DNA from: Streptomyces melanogenes
GTDB lineage: Bacteria > Actinomycetota > Actinomycetes > Streptomycetales > Streptomycetaceae
NCBI RefSeq assembly: GCF_014649795.1
Contig: NZ_BMTS01000020.1
Span: forward strand, 1-64,000
Direction of reading: 5' to 3'
DNA length: 64,000 nucleotides
The position numbers and the translations under genes were made by a program. Every line of letters starts with the position of its first letter. The first letter of the stretch is position 1. The notes beneath the pieces were generated by a model. It saw only the letters and a program-made list of their open reading frames with translations, was not told where the DNA came from and did no database searches. Below, one piece after another: positions 26,040 through 34,426 of this stretch.

Positions 26040-27767
26040 GTGGCTCAGAGCAGCACCGAGACCGACTGGGTCTCCCGTTTCGCGGACGAGGTCATTGCCG
26101 ACTCGGAGCGTCGTGCGCCTGGCAAACCGGTCGTCGTCGCGTCCGGCCTGTCGCCCTCCGGCCCCATCCACCTGGGCAACCTCCGCGAGGTCATGACCCC
26201 GCACCTGGTCGCGGACGAGATCCGCCGGCGCGGGTACGAGGTCCGCCACCTGATCTCCTGGGACGACTACGACCGGTACCGCAAGGTGCCCAACGGCGTC
26301 CCCGGCATCGACGACTCGTGGGCCGAGCACATCGGCCGCCCGCTCACCTCGGTCCCGGCCCCGGCCGGCTCCGCGTACCCGAACTGGGCCGAGCACTTCA
26401 AGGCCGCGATGACCGAGGCCCTGGCCGAGCTCGGCGTCGAGTACGACGGGATCAGCCAGACGGAGCAGTACACCTCCGGCGCCTACCGCGAGCAGGTCCT
26501 GCACGCGATGAAGCACCGCGGCGACATCGACGCGATCCTGGAGCAGTACCGCACCAAGAAGGCCCCCGCCAAGAAGGGCCAGAAGCCGGTCGACGAGGCC
26601 GAGCTGGAGGCCGCCGAGGGCTCCGGCGCGGCCGCCGAGGACGACGGCACGGGCTCCGCGGGCTACTTCCCGTACAAGCCCTACTGCGGCGGCTGCAACA
26701 AGGACCTCACCACGGTCTCGGCCTACGACGACGCGACCACCGAGCTCACCTACACCTGCTCGGCCTGCGGCTTCTCCGAGACCGTCCGGCTCAGCGAGTT
26801 CAACCGCGGCAAGCTGGTCTGGAAGGTCGACTGGCCGATGCGCTGGGCGTACGAGGGCGTGATCTTCGAGCCGTCCGGCGTCGACCACTCGTCCCCGGGC
26901 TCCTCGTTCCAGGTCGGCGGCCAGATCGTGTCGATCTTCGGCGGCGAGCAGCCGATCGGCCCGATGTACGCGTTCGTCGGCATCAGCGGCATGGCCAAGA
27001 TGTCGTCGTCCAAGGGCGGCGTGCCGACCCCGGCCGACGCGCTGAAGATCATGGAGCCGCAGCTGCTGCGCTGGCTGTACGCGCGCCGCAAGCCCAACCA
27101 GTCGTTCAAGATCGCCTTCGACCAGGAGATCCAGCGGCTGTACGACGAGTGGGACAAGCTGGAGGCCAAGGTCGCCGACGGCAGCGTGCTGCCCGCCGAC
27201 GCCGCGGCCTACGCGCGTGCCGCCCGCACCGCCGCCGGCGAGCTGCCGCGCACCCCGCGCCCCATGCCGTACCGCACGCTCGCCTCGGTCGTCGACATCA
27301 CCGCCGGCCACGACGAGCAGACCGTCCGCATCCTCAGCGACCTGGACCCGGCGAACCCGCTGGCGTCCCTGGACGAGGTGCGGCCGCGGCTCGACAAGGC
27401 CGAGGCGTGGATCAACACGCAGGTGCCCGCCGACCAGCGGACCGTGGTGCGCGAGGAGCCCGACACCGAGCTGCTCGCCACCCTCGACGACCAGGCCCGC
27501 GAGTCGCTGCGGCTGCTCGTGGACGGCCTCGACGACCACTGGTCGCTCGACGGCCTGACCCACCTGGTCTACGGCGTGCCGAAGGTGCAGGCCGGGTTCT
27601 CCGCGGACGCCACGCCCAAGGAGCTGCCGCCGGAGATCAAGACCGCCCAGCGGACCTTCTTCGCGCTCCTCTACCACCTGCTGGTAGGCCGCGACACGGG
27701 CCCGCGCCTGCCCACGCTGCTGCTTGCCGTGGGCGCGGACCGGGTTCGCAAGCTGCTGGCGGCCTAG
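26040..27767 (+). CDS. lysS: Lysyl-tRNA synthetase, class I
   Basis: A 575-residue class I-type LysRS, the archaeal-style enzyme found in some actinobacteria rather than class II LysRS. Signatures: SGPIHLGNLRE (HIGH-type, about 35-45) and KMSSSKGG (KMSKS-type, about 321). A zinc ribbon CGGC...CSAC (about 218-245) follows an acidic linker. GTG 26040 is preferred to GTG 26031 because AAGGA then lies ten rather than one base upstream. Ends in a strong terminator. Confidence 0.95.
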   Translation: MAQSSTETDWVSRFADEVIADSERRAPGKPVVVASGLSPSGPIHLGNLREVMTPHLVADEIRRRGYEVRHLISWDDYDRYRKVPNGVPGIDDSWAEHIGRPLTSVPAPAGSAYPNWAEHFKAAMTEALAELGVEYDGISQTEQYTSGAYREQVLHAMKHRGDIDAILEQYRTKKAPAKKGQKPVDEAELEAAEGSGAAAEDDGTGSAGYFPYKPYCGGCNKDLTTVSAYDDATTELTYTCSACGFSETVRLSEFNRGKLVWKVDWPMRWAYEGVIFEPSGVDHSSPGSSFQVGGQIVSIFGGEQPIGPMYAFVGISGMAKMSSSKGGVPTPADALKIMEPQLLRWLYARRKPNQSFKIAFDQEIQRLYDEWDKLEAKVADGSVLPADAAAYARAARTAAGELPRTPRPMPYRTLASVVDITAGHDEQTVRILSDLDPANPLASLDEVRPRLDKAEAWINTQVPADQRTVVREEPDTELLATLDDQARESLRLLVDGLDDHWSLDGLTHLVYGVPKVQAGFSADATPKELPPEIKTAQRTFFALLYHLLVGRDTGPRLPTLLLAVGADRVRKLLAA

Positions 27768-27784
27768 CCGCCGCACGCGGGAGA

Positions 27785-27816
27785 GGGGCTCGGGGCATTC
27801 GCCCCGGGCCCCTTTT
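27785..27816 (+). terminator. Rho-independent terminator of lysS
   Basis: 12-bp stem 27785-27796 with 27801-27812 (one G-U pair), ATTC loop, then TTTT. Confidence 0.9.
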
Positions 27817-27820
27817 GCCT

Positions 27821-27867
27821 AGGGGCGCGGGGAACTGCGCGACCAGTTGGGGACGGCCCGCAGACAA
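27821..27867. repeat. Intergenic repeat, single inverted copy
   Basis: One copy (27821-27844) with the GTTGGGGACGGCCCGCAGAC flank, between convergent lysS and the DUF2637 gene, immediately after the lysS terminator; its end is nine bases from the DUF2637 stop. Confidence 0.85.
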
Positions 27868-27875
27868 AGGCCGGG

Positions 27876-29135
27876 CTACGCGATGTGGTCCGCCTCCAGC
27901 TCCGCGTGGTACCGCGCCTTGAACTCCGGCATGAGGCGCCGCAGCAACGCCGCCCCCCGCGGATGCGTCACCCCGTGCCCGTCCGCGAGGTGTATCTCCA
28001 GCGCCTCGACGTTCGGATAGTCGCTGAGCTCGTTCACGTACTCGACGAAGACCTTGTACGCCATGTCCGCGAACACGGAGTCCTCCGGCTGCCACGACTC
28101 CTCGGCCACCGGCGGCGCCCCGTGCGTCAGGTGCTGCTCGGGCGCGCTGCCCAGCGGACGGGTGCGGCCCGGGCCCGCCGGGACCATCACCGGGGTCGGC
28201 TCCAGTCCCTCGACGTACTGCGGGTCGTACGTGCCCTCGTACGCCTCCGGGCCCAGCTGCTGCGCGGCGAACCAGGGGCTCTCCACGGGCTCGGCCTCGG
28301 CCTGCGGCTGCTCCTCGGCCTGTACGGGCGCGGGCGCGGGCACCGGCTCGGGTTGGGGAGCGGGCGTGGGCGCGGCCGGGAGCTCGACCGGCTGGGGCGT
28401 CGCGCTCACCATGGGCGTGACCGGCGGGGCCGTGGGCAGCAGGGTGGGCTCGATGCCCGCGGCGGCGAGGCCGGCGGGGCCGGTGTCGGCGAGCGGGACG
28501 CCGAACTTGGCCAGGCGCAGCGGCATCAGGGATTCGACGGGCGCCTTGCGGCGCCAGGCGCGGCCGTAGCGGGCCTGGAGGCGGGCGCGGTAGACGAGGC
28601 GGTCCTGTTCGAGCTTGATGACCTGCTCGTAGGAGCGCAGTTCCCACAGCTTCATACGGCGCCACAGGCGGAAGGTGGGCACGGGGGAGAGCAGCCAGCG
28701 GGTGAGGCGGACGCCTTCCATGTGCTTGTCGGCGGTGATGTCCGCGATGCGGCCGACCGCGTGGCGGGCGGCTTCGACGGCGACGACGAACAGGACCGGG
28801 ATGACGGCGTGCATGCCGACGCCGAGCGGGTCGGGCCAGGCGGCCGCGCCGTTGAAGGCGATGGTCGCGGCCGTCAGCAGCCAGGCGGTCTGGCGCAGCA
28901 GCGGGAAGGGGATGCGGATCCAGGTCAGCAGCAGGTCGAGCGCGAGGAGCACACAGATGCCCGCGTCGATGCCTATCGGGAAGACGAGGGAGAAGGTTCC
29001 GAAACCTTTCTTCTCCGCGAGGGCGCGCACCGCCGCGTAAGAACCCGCGAACCCGATCCCGGCAATGATCACCGCACCCGCGACCACCACCCCGATGAGT
29101 ATGCGATGCGTGCGCGTCAGCTGCGTCGCGGCCAC
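27876..29135 (-). CDS. DUF2637 membrane protein
   Basis: A 419-residue protein with about four N-terminal membrane helices (first at about 11-30, IGVVVAGAVIIAGIGFAGSY), matching DUF2637, a family often seen with actinomycete plasmid and SpdB-like spread genes. The C-terminal half is cytoplasmic: a basic region near 160-205, a Pro/Ala/Gln-rich stretch (about 230-300) and an acidic end. GTG 29135 follows a GGAGGGGG run. No partner genes of conjugation are nearby, so its role here is unknown. Confidence 0.75.
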   Translation of the reverse strand: MAATQLTRTHRILIGVVVAGAVIIAGIGFAGSYAAVRALAEKKGFGTFSLVFPIGIDAGICVLLALDLLLTWIRIPFPLLRQTAWLLTAATIAFNGAAAWPDPLGVGMHAVIPVLFVVAVEAARHAVGRIADITADKHMEGVRLTRWLLSPVPTFRLWRRMKLWELRSYEQVIKLEQDRLVYRARLQARYGRAWRRKAPVESLMPLRLAKFGVPLADTGPAGLAAAGIEPTLLPTAPPVTPMVSATPQPVELPAAPTPAPQPEPVPAPAPVQAEEQPQAEAEPVESPWFAAQQLGPEAYEGTYDPQYVEGLEPTPVMVPAGPGRTRPLGSAPEQHLTHGAPPVAEESWQPEDSVFADMAYKVFVEYVNELSDYPNVEALEIHLADGHGVTHPRGAALLRRLMPEFKARYHAELEADHIA

Positions 29136-29268
29136 CCGCGATCCCCCTCCGTCGTCGACAACCGGCGCGCAAAGCCTGGCACATGAACACGGAGTCCCGC
29201 CCATGGGGGAGGGCAGGACTCCGTATCGAGCCCGGCTCGTTACCGGCCGCTGCTGAAACCGGTCGCCG

Positions 29269-30024
29269 CTACTGCTTGGCGCCGTTGGCCGTGACCACCG
29301 AGGCCACCGCCTCCTTGGCCGCGCCCTGCGCGTCCTTCATCAGATCCCCGGCGTCCGGCGCGTCCGCGCCCTGGTAGCCGGCGCCGTTGTAGTCGAGCAC
29401 GACCACCGCGTTCGCCGTACGGGCCACGATCACCGCGTACTTGAAGTCCTCGTCGGTCTTGTGCAGGTCGTAGCTGACCGCCGTCGCCTCGTCGCCGATG
29501 CCGCTGACCGGCGTCGCCTTCACGTTCTTGGCGCCGTCCGTCGCCTTCGTCGCGGCGAGCAGACGCGCGTACTCCTTCGCCGCGCGCTGGTCGCCGCTGC
29601 CGATCGCCGCGTCCGAGCCGTACCGCTTGAACGAGACGTCCAGCCAGCGGTACTGCGAGCCCTTCACGCCCTTGTCGTCCAGGCCGTTCCACGAGCAGGT
29701 GCCCTGCGAGGCCACGTCCGTCGACTTGCCCGCCGTGCCCGACTTCGACTTCGCCTTCGGCACCAGGTCGTCGATCGTCTTCTCCGCCAGCGCCTTGCAC
29801 GGGTCCGGCAGCTTGGCGTACTTCGCCGGGGCCACCGACGGCGACTGGGACTGCTTGCCGCTCGGCGTGGCGGCCGAGGACGAGGACCCCGAGTCCTTCT
29901 TCTTCTCGTCGCCGCCGGAGTCCGACGAGCAGCCGACGGCGACGAGCATCACGGGGACGGCGGCGCAGGCGAGCACACGGGCGAGCCGCGTGCGCGGGGC
30001 GGTGGCGGGGGCGGGTCGGTGCAT
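29269..30024 (-). CDS. DUF3558 lipoprotein, copy 1
   Basis: A 251-residue exported lipoprotein: signal peptide with lipobox VAVGC (Cys about 32), Ser/Lys-rich linker, then a DUF3558 domain with conserved cysteines in LPDPCKAL and GTCSWNGL. ATG 30024 has AAGGA about 12 bases upstream; an upstream ATG at 30069 lacks one. It is 71 bases downstream of a related gene. Function unknown. Confidence 0.82.
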   Translation of the reverse strand: MHRPAPATAPRTRLARVLACAAVPVMLVAVGCSSDSGGDEKKKDSGSSSSAATPSGKQSQSPSVAPAKYAKLPDPCKALAEKTIDDLVPKAKSKSGTAGKSTDVASQGTCSWNGLDDKGVKGSQYRWLDVSFKRYGSDAAIGSGDQRAAKEYARLLAATKATDGAKNVKATPVSGIGDEATAVSYDLHKTDEDFKYAVIVARTANAVVVLDYNGAGYQGADAPDAGDLMKDAQGAAKEAVASVVTANGAKQ

Positions 30025-30095
30025 GGTTCTACGCGTTCCTTCGCTGGTCGCTGCTGGCTGGTCGCTCATGGGGTCGCTCGGACGGCCCGGCGGGC

Positions 30096-30950
30096 TCAGT
30101 CGCCGAAGAGCTCGGCGAGCTTGGCCGCCAGGGCCTGGGTCTTCTCCTGGAGTTCCTGGCTGTCGGGGGCGGTCGCGCTCGGGGAGCTCGGCTGTTCCGT
30201 GTACTCCACGGTCACGATCACATTGGACGTACGGAAGACCACCGTCACGGTACGGCGCTGGGCGGCCGAACCGCTCGCCGTGAGCGCGTCGTCCAGGTAC
30301 GCGGCGTCGCCGAGCCCGGTGAGGATGCGCGGCTTGAGCCCGTCGGGGGTGGTGGCGGGCGGGCCGGAGGAGGCGGGCGGGGTGGTGGGGGAGGCGGCCT
30401 GGTTCTGGACGCGCAGCCCGGAGGGCTTGCCGCTCGGGGTGCCGGACGGGGTCCCGGACTTGCCGGTTCCGCCGCCGCCGGGGCGGGAGGTGTCCTTGCC
30501 GCCGTCCTTCGCGGTGGGCAGCTTGGCGGCCGACTCCTTCTTCCCGTAGACGGCCTTCGCCCGGTCGTCGTCGCTGACGGCGGGGTCGTACGACACGACC
30601 CGCTCGAAGTCGACGTACAGCCGGCGCACCGCGTCCGGCGCCTCGTCCTTCCAGCGGCAGCCCACCCGCCGGTCCGTGTCGTACGTGAGCTCCGCGGCCC
30701 CCGCGTACGCCTTCGCCTTCTGGTCGTCCGCAAGCTCGGCGGCGCCCGGCAGCATGTCCTTGAGGACGCCCTTGTTCACGGCACGGCACGGCTCGGGCAG
30801 CGTGCGGTACCGGCCGGGCGGCGCGGCGGCCGCCTTGGGTACGCCCGCCTTGGAGTCCGTGGCGGTGCCGTCGGTGCCGGATCCCGAGGAGCAGCCCGCG
30901 ACGAGCACCACGAGGAGCGCCACACCCGGCACGTACGCCTTTCGCTGCAC
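30096..30950 (-). CDS. DUF3558 lipoprotein, copy 2
   Basis: A 284-residue lipoprotein: signal peptide with lipobox LVAGC (Cys about 19), LPEPCRAV and VGCRWKDE as the domain cysteines, like copy 1 downstream, but with a Gly/Pro/Ser-rich insertion (about 145-205) splitting the domain. GTG 30950 has AAAGGAG ten bases upstream; the longer ORF start (31304) runs into rtcB. The two copies look like an ancient tandem duplication. Confidence 0.82.
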   Translation of the reverse strand: MQRKAYVPGVALLVVLVAGCSSGSGTDGTATDSKAGVPKAAAAPPGRYRTLPEPCRAVNKGVLKDMLPGAAELADDQKAKAYAGAAELTYDTDRRVGCRWKDEAPDAVRRLYVDFERVVSYDPAVSDDDRAKAVYGKKESAAKLPTAKDGGKDTSRPGGGGTGKSGTPSGTPSGKPSGLRVQNQAASPTTPPASSGPPATTPDGLKPRILTGLGDAAYLDDALTASGSAAQRRTVTVVFRTSNVIVTVEYTEQPSSPSATAPDSQELQEKTQALAAKLAELFGD

Positions 30951-31185
30951 GGTTCCCAGGCTCCTTTCGGGAGAAAAGCGGTTGCCGCCGGAAGGCGGCG
31001 GCTGGACACAATGTCTATCGCACGCGCTGCCGTGAACGCCGGTCCACTGTCCTGTTTGTGGTCTTTGGTGACGGTTTTTGCGCACCAGGCGCATGATGGC
31101 GCAAAGGAATTTGTCGGGAAAACCAGTCAAATCACCCAACTGGGGTGACTGTGGAGACTCGGGAGACTCGGGGGAACGAGGAATT

Positions 31186-32379
31186 ATGTCGTACGTAGAG
31201 GTACCGGGCGCGCAGGTCCCGATCCGGATGTGGGCGGACCCGGCGACGGTCGAGGACGGCGCGATGCAGCAGCTGCGCAACGTCGCCACGCTGCCGTGGA
31301 TCAAGGGCCTGGCCGTGATGCCGGACGTCCACTACGGCAAGGGCGCGACGGTGGGCTCGGTCATCGCCATGCACGGCGCGGTCTGCCCGGCGGCGGTCGG
31401 GGTCGACATCGGCTGCGGCATGTCCGCGGTCAAGACGTCCCTCACCGCGAACGACCTCCCCGGCGACCTCTCCCGCCTCCGCTCCAAGATCGAAGAGGCC
31501 ATCCCGGTCGGCCGCGGAATGCACGACTCCGCAGTAGACCCGAGCCGCTTCTTCGGCTTCGCCACGGCGGGCTGGGACGATTTCTGGGGGCGGTTCGAGG
31601 GGGTGGCGGACGCGGTCAAGTTCCGTCAGGAGCGGGCTGTGAAGCAGATGGGAACGCTCGGTTCCGGGAATCACTTCATCGAGTTCTGTCTCGACCAGTC
31701 GGATTCGGTCTGGCTGATGCTGCACTCCGGGTCCCGGAACATCGGCAAGGAGCTCGCCGACTTCCACATCGGCGAGGCCCAGAAGCTCCCGCACAACCAG
31801 GGCCTGGTCGACCGCGACCTGGCGGTGTTCATCGCGGACACCCCGCAGATGGCGGCGTACCGGAACGATCTGTTCTGGGCGCAGGAGTACGCGAAGTACA
31901 ACCGCGCGATCATGATGGCGCTCTTCCAGGACGTGGTCCGCAAGGAGTTCAAGAAGGCGAAGGTGACCTTCGAGCCGGTGATCAGCTGCCACCACAACTA
32001 CGTGGCGGAGGAGCGGTACGACGGCATGGACCTGCTGGTCACGCGGAAGGGCGCGATCCGCGCCGGTTCCGGGGACTACGGGATCATCCCGGGCTCGATG
32101 GGCACCGGCTCGTACATCGTGAAGGGCCTCGGGAGCGCGGCGTCCTTCAACTCCGCCTCGCACGGCGCGGGCCGCAAGATGAGCCGGAACGCGGCGAAGC
32201 GGAAGTTCACGACCCGCGACCTGGAGGAGCAGACGCGGGGCGTGGAGTGCCGCAAGGACTCCGGCGTCGTGGACGAGATCCCGGGCGCGTACAAGCCGAT
32301 CGAGAAGGTCATCGACCAGCAGCGCGACCTGGTGGAGGTCGTGGCCAAGCTGAAGCAGGTCGTGTGCGTGAAGGGCTGA
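31186..32379 (+). CDS. rtcB: RtcB RNA ligase
   Basis: A 397-residue RtcB, the Mn/GTP-dependent ligase that joins RNA 2',3'-cyclic phosphate or 3'-phosphate to 5'-OH ends. Conserved blocks: MPDVHYGKG, GVDIGCGM (metal Cys about 76), GSGNHFIE, HSGSRNIG, and SHGAGRKMSR, whose His is the guanylylated residue. No archease or rtcA gene is adjacent. GAGGA lies five bases before the ATG. The leader has a small hairpin (31132-31137 with 31143-31148) and a tandem GGAGACTCG duplication (31152-31169). Confidence 0.94.
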   Translation: MSYVEVPGAQVPIRMWADPATVEDGAMQQLRNVATLPWIKGLAVMPDVHYGKGATVGSVIAMHGAVCPAAVGVDIGCGMSAVKTSLTANDLPGDLSRLRSKIEEAIPVGRGMHDSAVDPSRFFGFATAGWDDFWGRFEGVADAVKFRQERAVKQMGTLGSGNHFIEFCLDQSDSVWLMLHSGSRNIGKELADFHIGEAQKLPHNQGLVDRDLAVFIADTPQMAAYRNDLFWAQEYAKYNRAIMMALFQDVVRKEFKKAKVTFEPVISCHHNYVAEERYDGMDLLVTRKGAIRAGSGDYGIIPGSMGTGSYIVKGLGSAASFNSASHGAGRKMSRNAAKRKFTTRDLEEQTRGVECRKDSGVVDEIPGAYKPIEKVIDQQRDLVEVVAKLKQVVCVKG

Positions 32380-32424
32380 GGCGCGCTGGGGCGCGCTGGG
32401 CGCCCGGGGTGCTGAAGGGCTGAG

Positions 32425-32454
32425 GGGGGCGTCGGGCAGTGGTCCGGCGCCCCC
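32425..32454. terminator. Hairpin between rtcB and SDR genes
   Basis: 11-bp stem (32425-32435 with 32444-32454, 10 matched plus one G-U) between convergent genes. Confidence 0.7.
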
Positions 32455-32474
32455 TCGGTCGTGGTGCCTGCGGG

Positions 32475-33239
32475 CTACAGCTCCCGGTGGACCTTCGTGT
32501 TGGAGGCCTGGGCTCGGGGGCGGACCACCAGGAGGTCGATGTTGACGTGCGGGGGGCGGGTGACCGCCCAGGTGATCGTTTCCGCTACGTCGTCGGCCGT
32601 CAGGGGCTCCGCCACGCCCGCGTAGACCTTCGCCGCCTTCTCGTTGTCGCCGCGGAAGCGGGTCGTGGCGAACTCCTCCGTCTTCACCATGCCGGGCGCG
32701 ATCTCGATCACCCGGACCGGGCGGCCCACGATCTCCAGGCGCAGGGTCTCGGCGATGACCCGGGCGCCGTTCTTCGCGGCGACGTAGCCCGCGCCGCCCT
32801 CGTACGTGCCGTGGCCCGCCGTCGACGAGAGGACGACCACCGTGCCGTCGCCGGACGCGTCGAGTGCGGGGAGTAGGGCCTGGGTGACGTTGAGCGTGCC
32901 GATGACGTTCGTCTCGTACATCTGGCGCCAGTCGGCCGGGTCGCCGGTGGCGACGGGGTCGGCGCCGAGCGCGCCGCCCGCGTTGTTGACCAGGACGCCG
33001 ATGGTGCGGAAGGCGCTCGCGAAGGCGTCCACGGCCGCGCGGTCGGTGACGTCCAGGGCGTACGCCGTGGCCTGGTGGCCCGCCTCGTTGATCTCGGCGG
33101 CCAGCGCCTCGATGCGGTCCTTGCGGCGCGCGGTGAGCACCACGCGGTAGCCGGCGGCGGCCAGTTGCCGCGCGGTGGCGGCGCCGATACCGCTGCTCGC
33201 GCCCGTGACGACGGCGATGGGGGTCCCGGTGGCGGTCAT
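32475..33239 (-). CDS. Short-chain dehydrogenase/reductase
   Basis: A 254-residue classical SDR: TGASSGIG cofactor motif (13-20), NNAG (about 91-94), catalytic Ser in VVLSSTAG and YVAAK (Tyr/Lys, about 158-162). It resembles YdfG/clavaldehyde-dehydrogenase-like oxidoreductases acting on hydroxy acids or aldehydes, NADP-linked judging by the TARRKDR segment. Substrate unknown. Confidence 0.85.
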   Translation of the reverse strand: MTATGTPIAVVTGASSGIGAATARQLAAAGYRVVLTARRKDRIEALAAEINEAGHQATAYALDVTDRAAVDAFASAFRTIGVLVNNAGGALGADPVATGDPADWRQMYETNVIGTLNVTQALLPALDASGDGTVVVLSSTAGHGTYEGGAGYVAAKNGARVIAETLRLEIVGRPVRVIEIAPGMVKTEEFATTRFRGDNEKAAKVYAGVAEPLTADDVAETITWAVTRPPHVNIDLLVVRPRAQASNTKVHREL

Positions 33240-33342
33240 GGCGTACTCCTCGCGCGAATGATCGGAATGCGGTCAGGATAGGCCGGGCGGGGTGCTGGCC
33301 GGGCGTCGAGGTCTCCCGGTGGCGGGCGCGGGCGCGCTGCGT

Positions 33343-33678
33343 TCAGCGGCCGCGTGGCGCGTACACGATGACCGCCATCCCGGCCAGGCAGATCAGCGCG
33401 CCGGTGACGTCCCAGCGGTCCGGGCGGTAGCCGTCGGCGACCATGCCCCAGGCCAGCGAGCCAGCGACGAACACGCCGCCGTACGCGGCCAGGATCCGGC
33501 CGAACTCGGCGTCCGGCTGGAGGGTCGCCACGAACCCGTACACGCCGAGCGCGATCACCCCCGCGCCGATCCAGATCCAGCCCCGGTGTTCCCTGACGCC
33601 CTGCCAGACGAGCCAGGCCCCGCCGATCTCGAAGACGGCGGCGAGGAGGAACAGGAGCACGGAGCGGGCGACGAGCAT
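33343..33678 (-). CDS. YnfA/UPF0060 small membrane protein
   Basis: A 111-residue protein with four membrane helices and the family segments FEIGGAWLVWQ, AYGGVFVAGSLAWG and DVTGALICLAGMAVI. UPF0060 proteins resemble small multidrug resistance transporters but have no settled substrate. Confidence 0.88.
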   Translation of the reverse strand: MLVARSVLLFLLAAVFEIGGAWLVWQGVREHRGWIWIGAGVIALGVYGFVATLQPDAEFGRILAAYGGVFVAGSLAWGMVADGYRPDRWDVTGALICLAGMAVIVYAPRGR

Positions 33679-33769
33679 GTGGACAGCGTTACATGCAGCG
33701 TGGAAGGCGGCGTGGAACGTGTCGGGGTGGCAACCCGGGGATATAAGCCGTTAAAGGTATCTTTCGGGC

Positions 33770-34396
33770 ATGGTTGGGATGCGTAGGGGGCTGAAGCGGT
33801 TCGCTGGGTTCTGGGTGGGGGGCGCCGCCGTGCTGGTGGCGGTGTGCGGGCCTTCGGTCGGAGTGGCCCATGGGGGCGTCGCCCGTGGTGGTGTGGGTGA
33901 TCCTGTGGGGCGTATGGGTGTCGGGCCCGCGGTCGGTGCGGTGCTGACCGATACGGATGTGGTCGGTAGGCCCGGTGCCGGGGGCGCCACGGTCGCACCC
34001 GCCGCACCCGGCGCCGAGGCCGATCTCGCCTACCACGGGCACGTCTCCCTCTGGGCCGGGCGCGTCGGCGTGTGGGTCGAGCCGTCGAACCACGGGCCCG
34101 CCGCCGTCCCGGACGCCACCGTGCGGCTGCGGTTCTCCGCGCCGCTCGACGGCACCGAGTCGCTGCCTCCGGGGTGCCTGCGCGGCAGTCCGGAGACCGT
34201 GCTCTGCTCCACGGGCGAGATGCGGGCCGCCGGGGCGGGGCGGCCGATCGCGCTGGACCTGCGGGTCGCGGGCAGCCCGGCCGAGGTCGTGGTGAACATC
34301 AACACCTCCTGGAGCGGTGGCGCGGGCGACCGCAACCCGGGCAACAACACGCACCGGGTGCTGGCCCCTGCCACGGGGGACAAGTACGCGTACTGA
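33770..34396 (+). CDS. Secreted protein with a DUF11/CARDB-like domain
   Basis: A 208-residue exported protein: basic N-terminus and hydrophobic signal segment (about 10-33), Gly/Val-rich region to about 85, then a beta-rich domain with VWVEPSNHGPAAVPDATVRL and NPGNN-type turns that resembles the DUF11 or CARDB adhesion-type Ig fold. Two cysteines (PPGCLRG, VLCSTG) may bond. TATCTT ends six bases before the ATG and no Shine-Dalgarno is seen, so it is probably leaderless. Function unknown. Confidence 0.65.
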   Translation: MVGMRRGLKRFAGFWVGGAAVLVAVCGPSVGVAHGGVARGGVGDPVGRMGVGPAVGAVLTDTDVVGRPGAGGATVAPAAPGAEADLAYHGHVSLWAGRVGVWVEPSNHGPAAVPDATVRLRFSAPLDGTESLPPGCLRGSPETVLCSTGEMRAAGAGRPIALDLRVAGSPAEVVVNINTSWSGGAGDRNPGNNTHRVLAPATGDKYAY

Positions 34397-34426
34397 GCCT
34401 GTTCCCTGGGCCTCTGCCGGTCACGG

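Noticed and set aside
22936..26196. 1086-codon plus-strand ORF across the HTH gene and argS
   Set aside because: Frame-shifted shadow over one gene and antisense to argS; no domain.
31132..31169. Riboswitch in the rtcB leader
   Set aside because: Only a 6-bp hairpin and a short tandem duplication; no known riboswitch core is recognisable.
29025..31304. Upstream extensions of the DUF2637 and DUF3558 genes
   Set aside because: They pass beyond clear ribosome sites and signal peptides, and the longest runs into rtcB.
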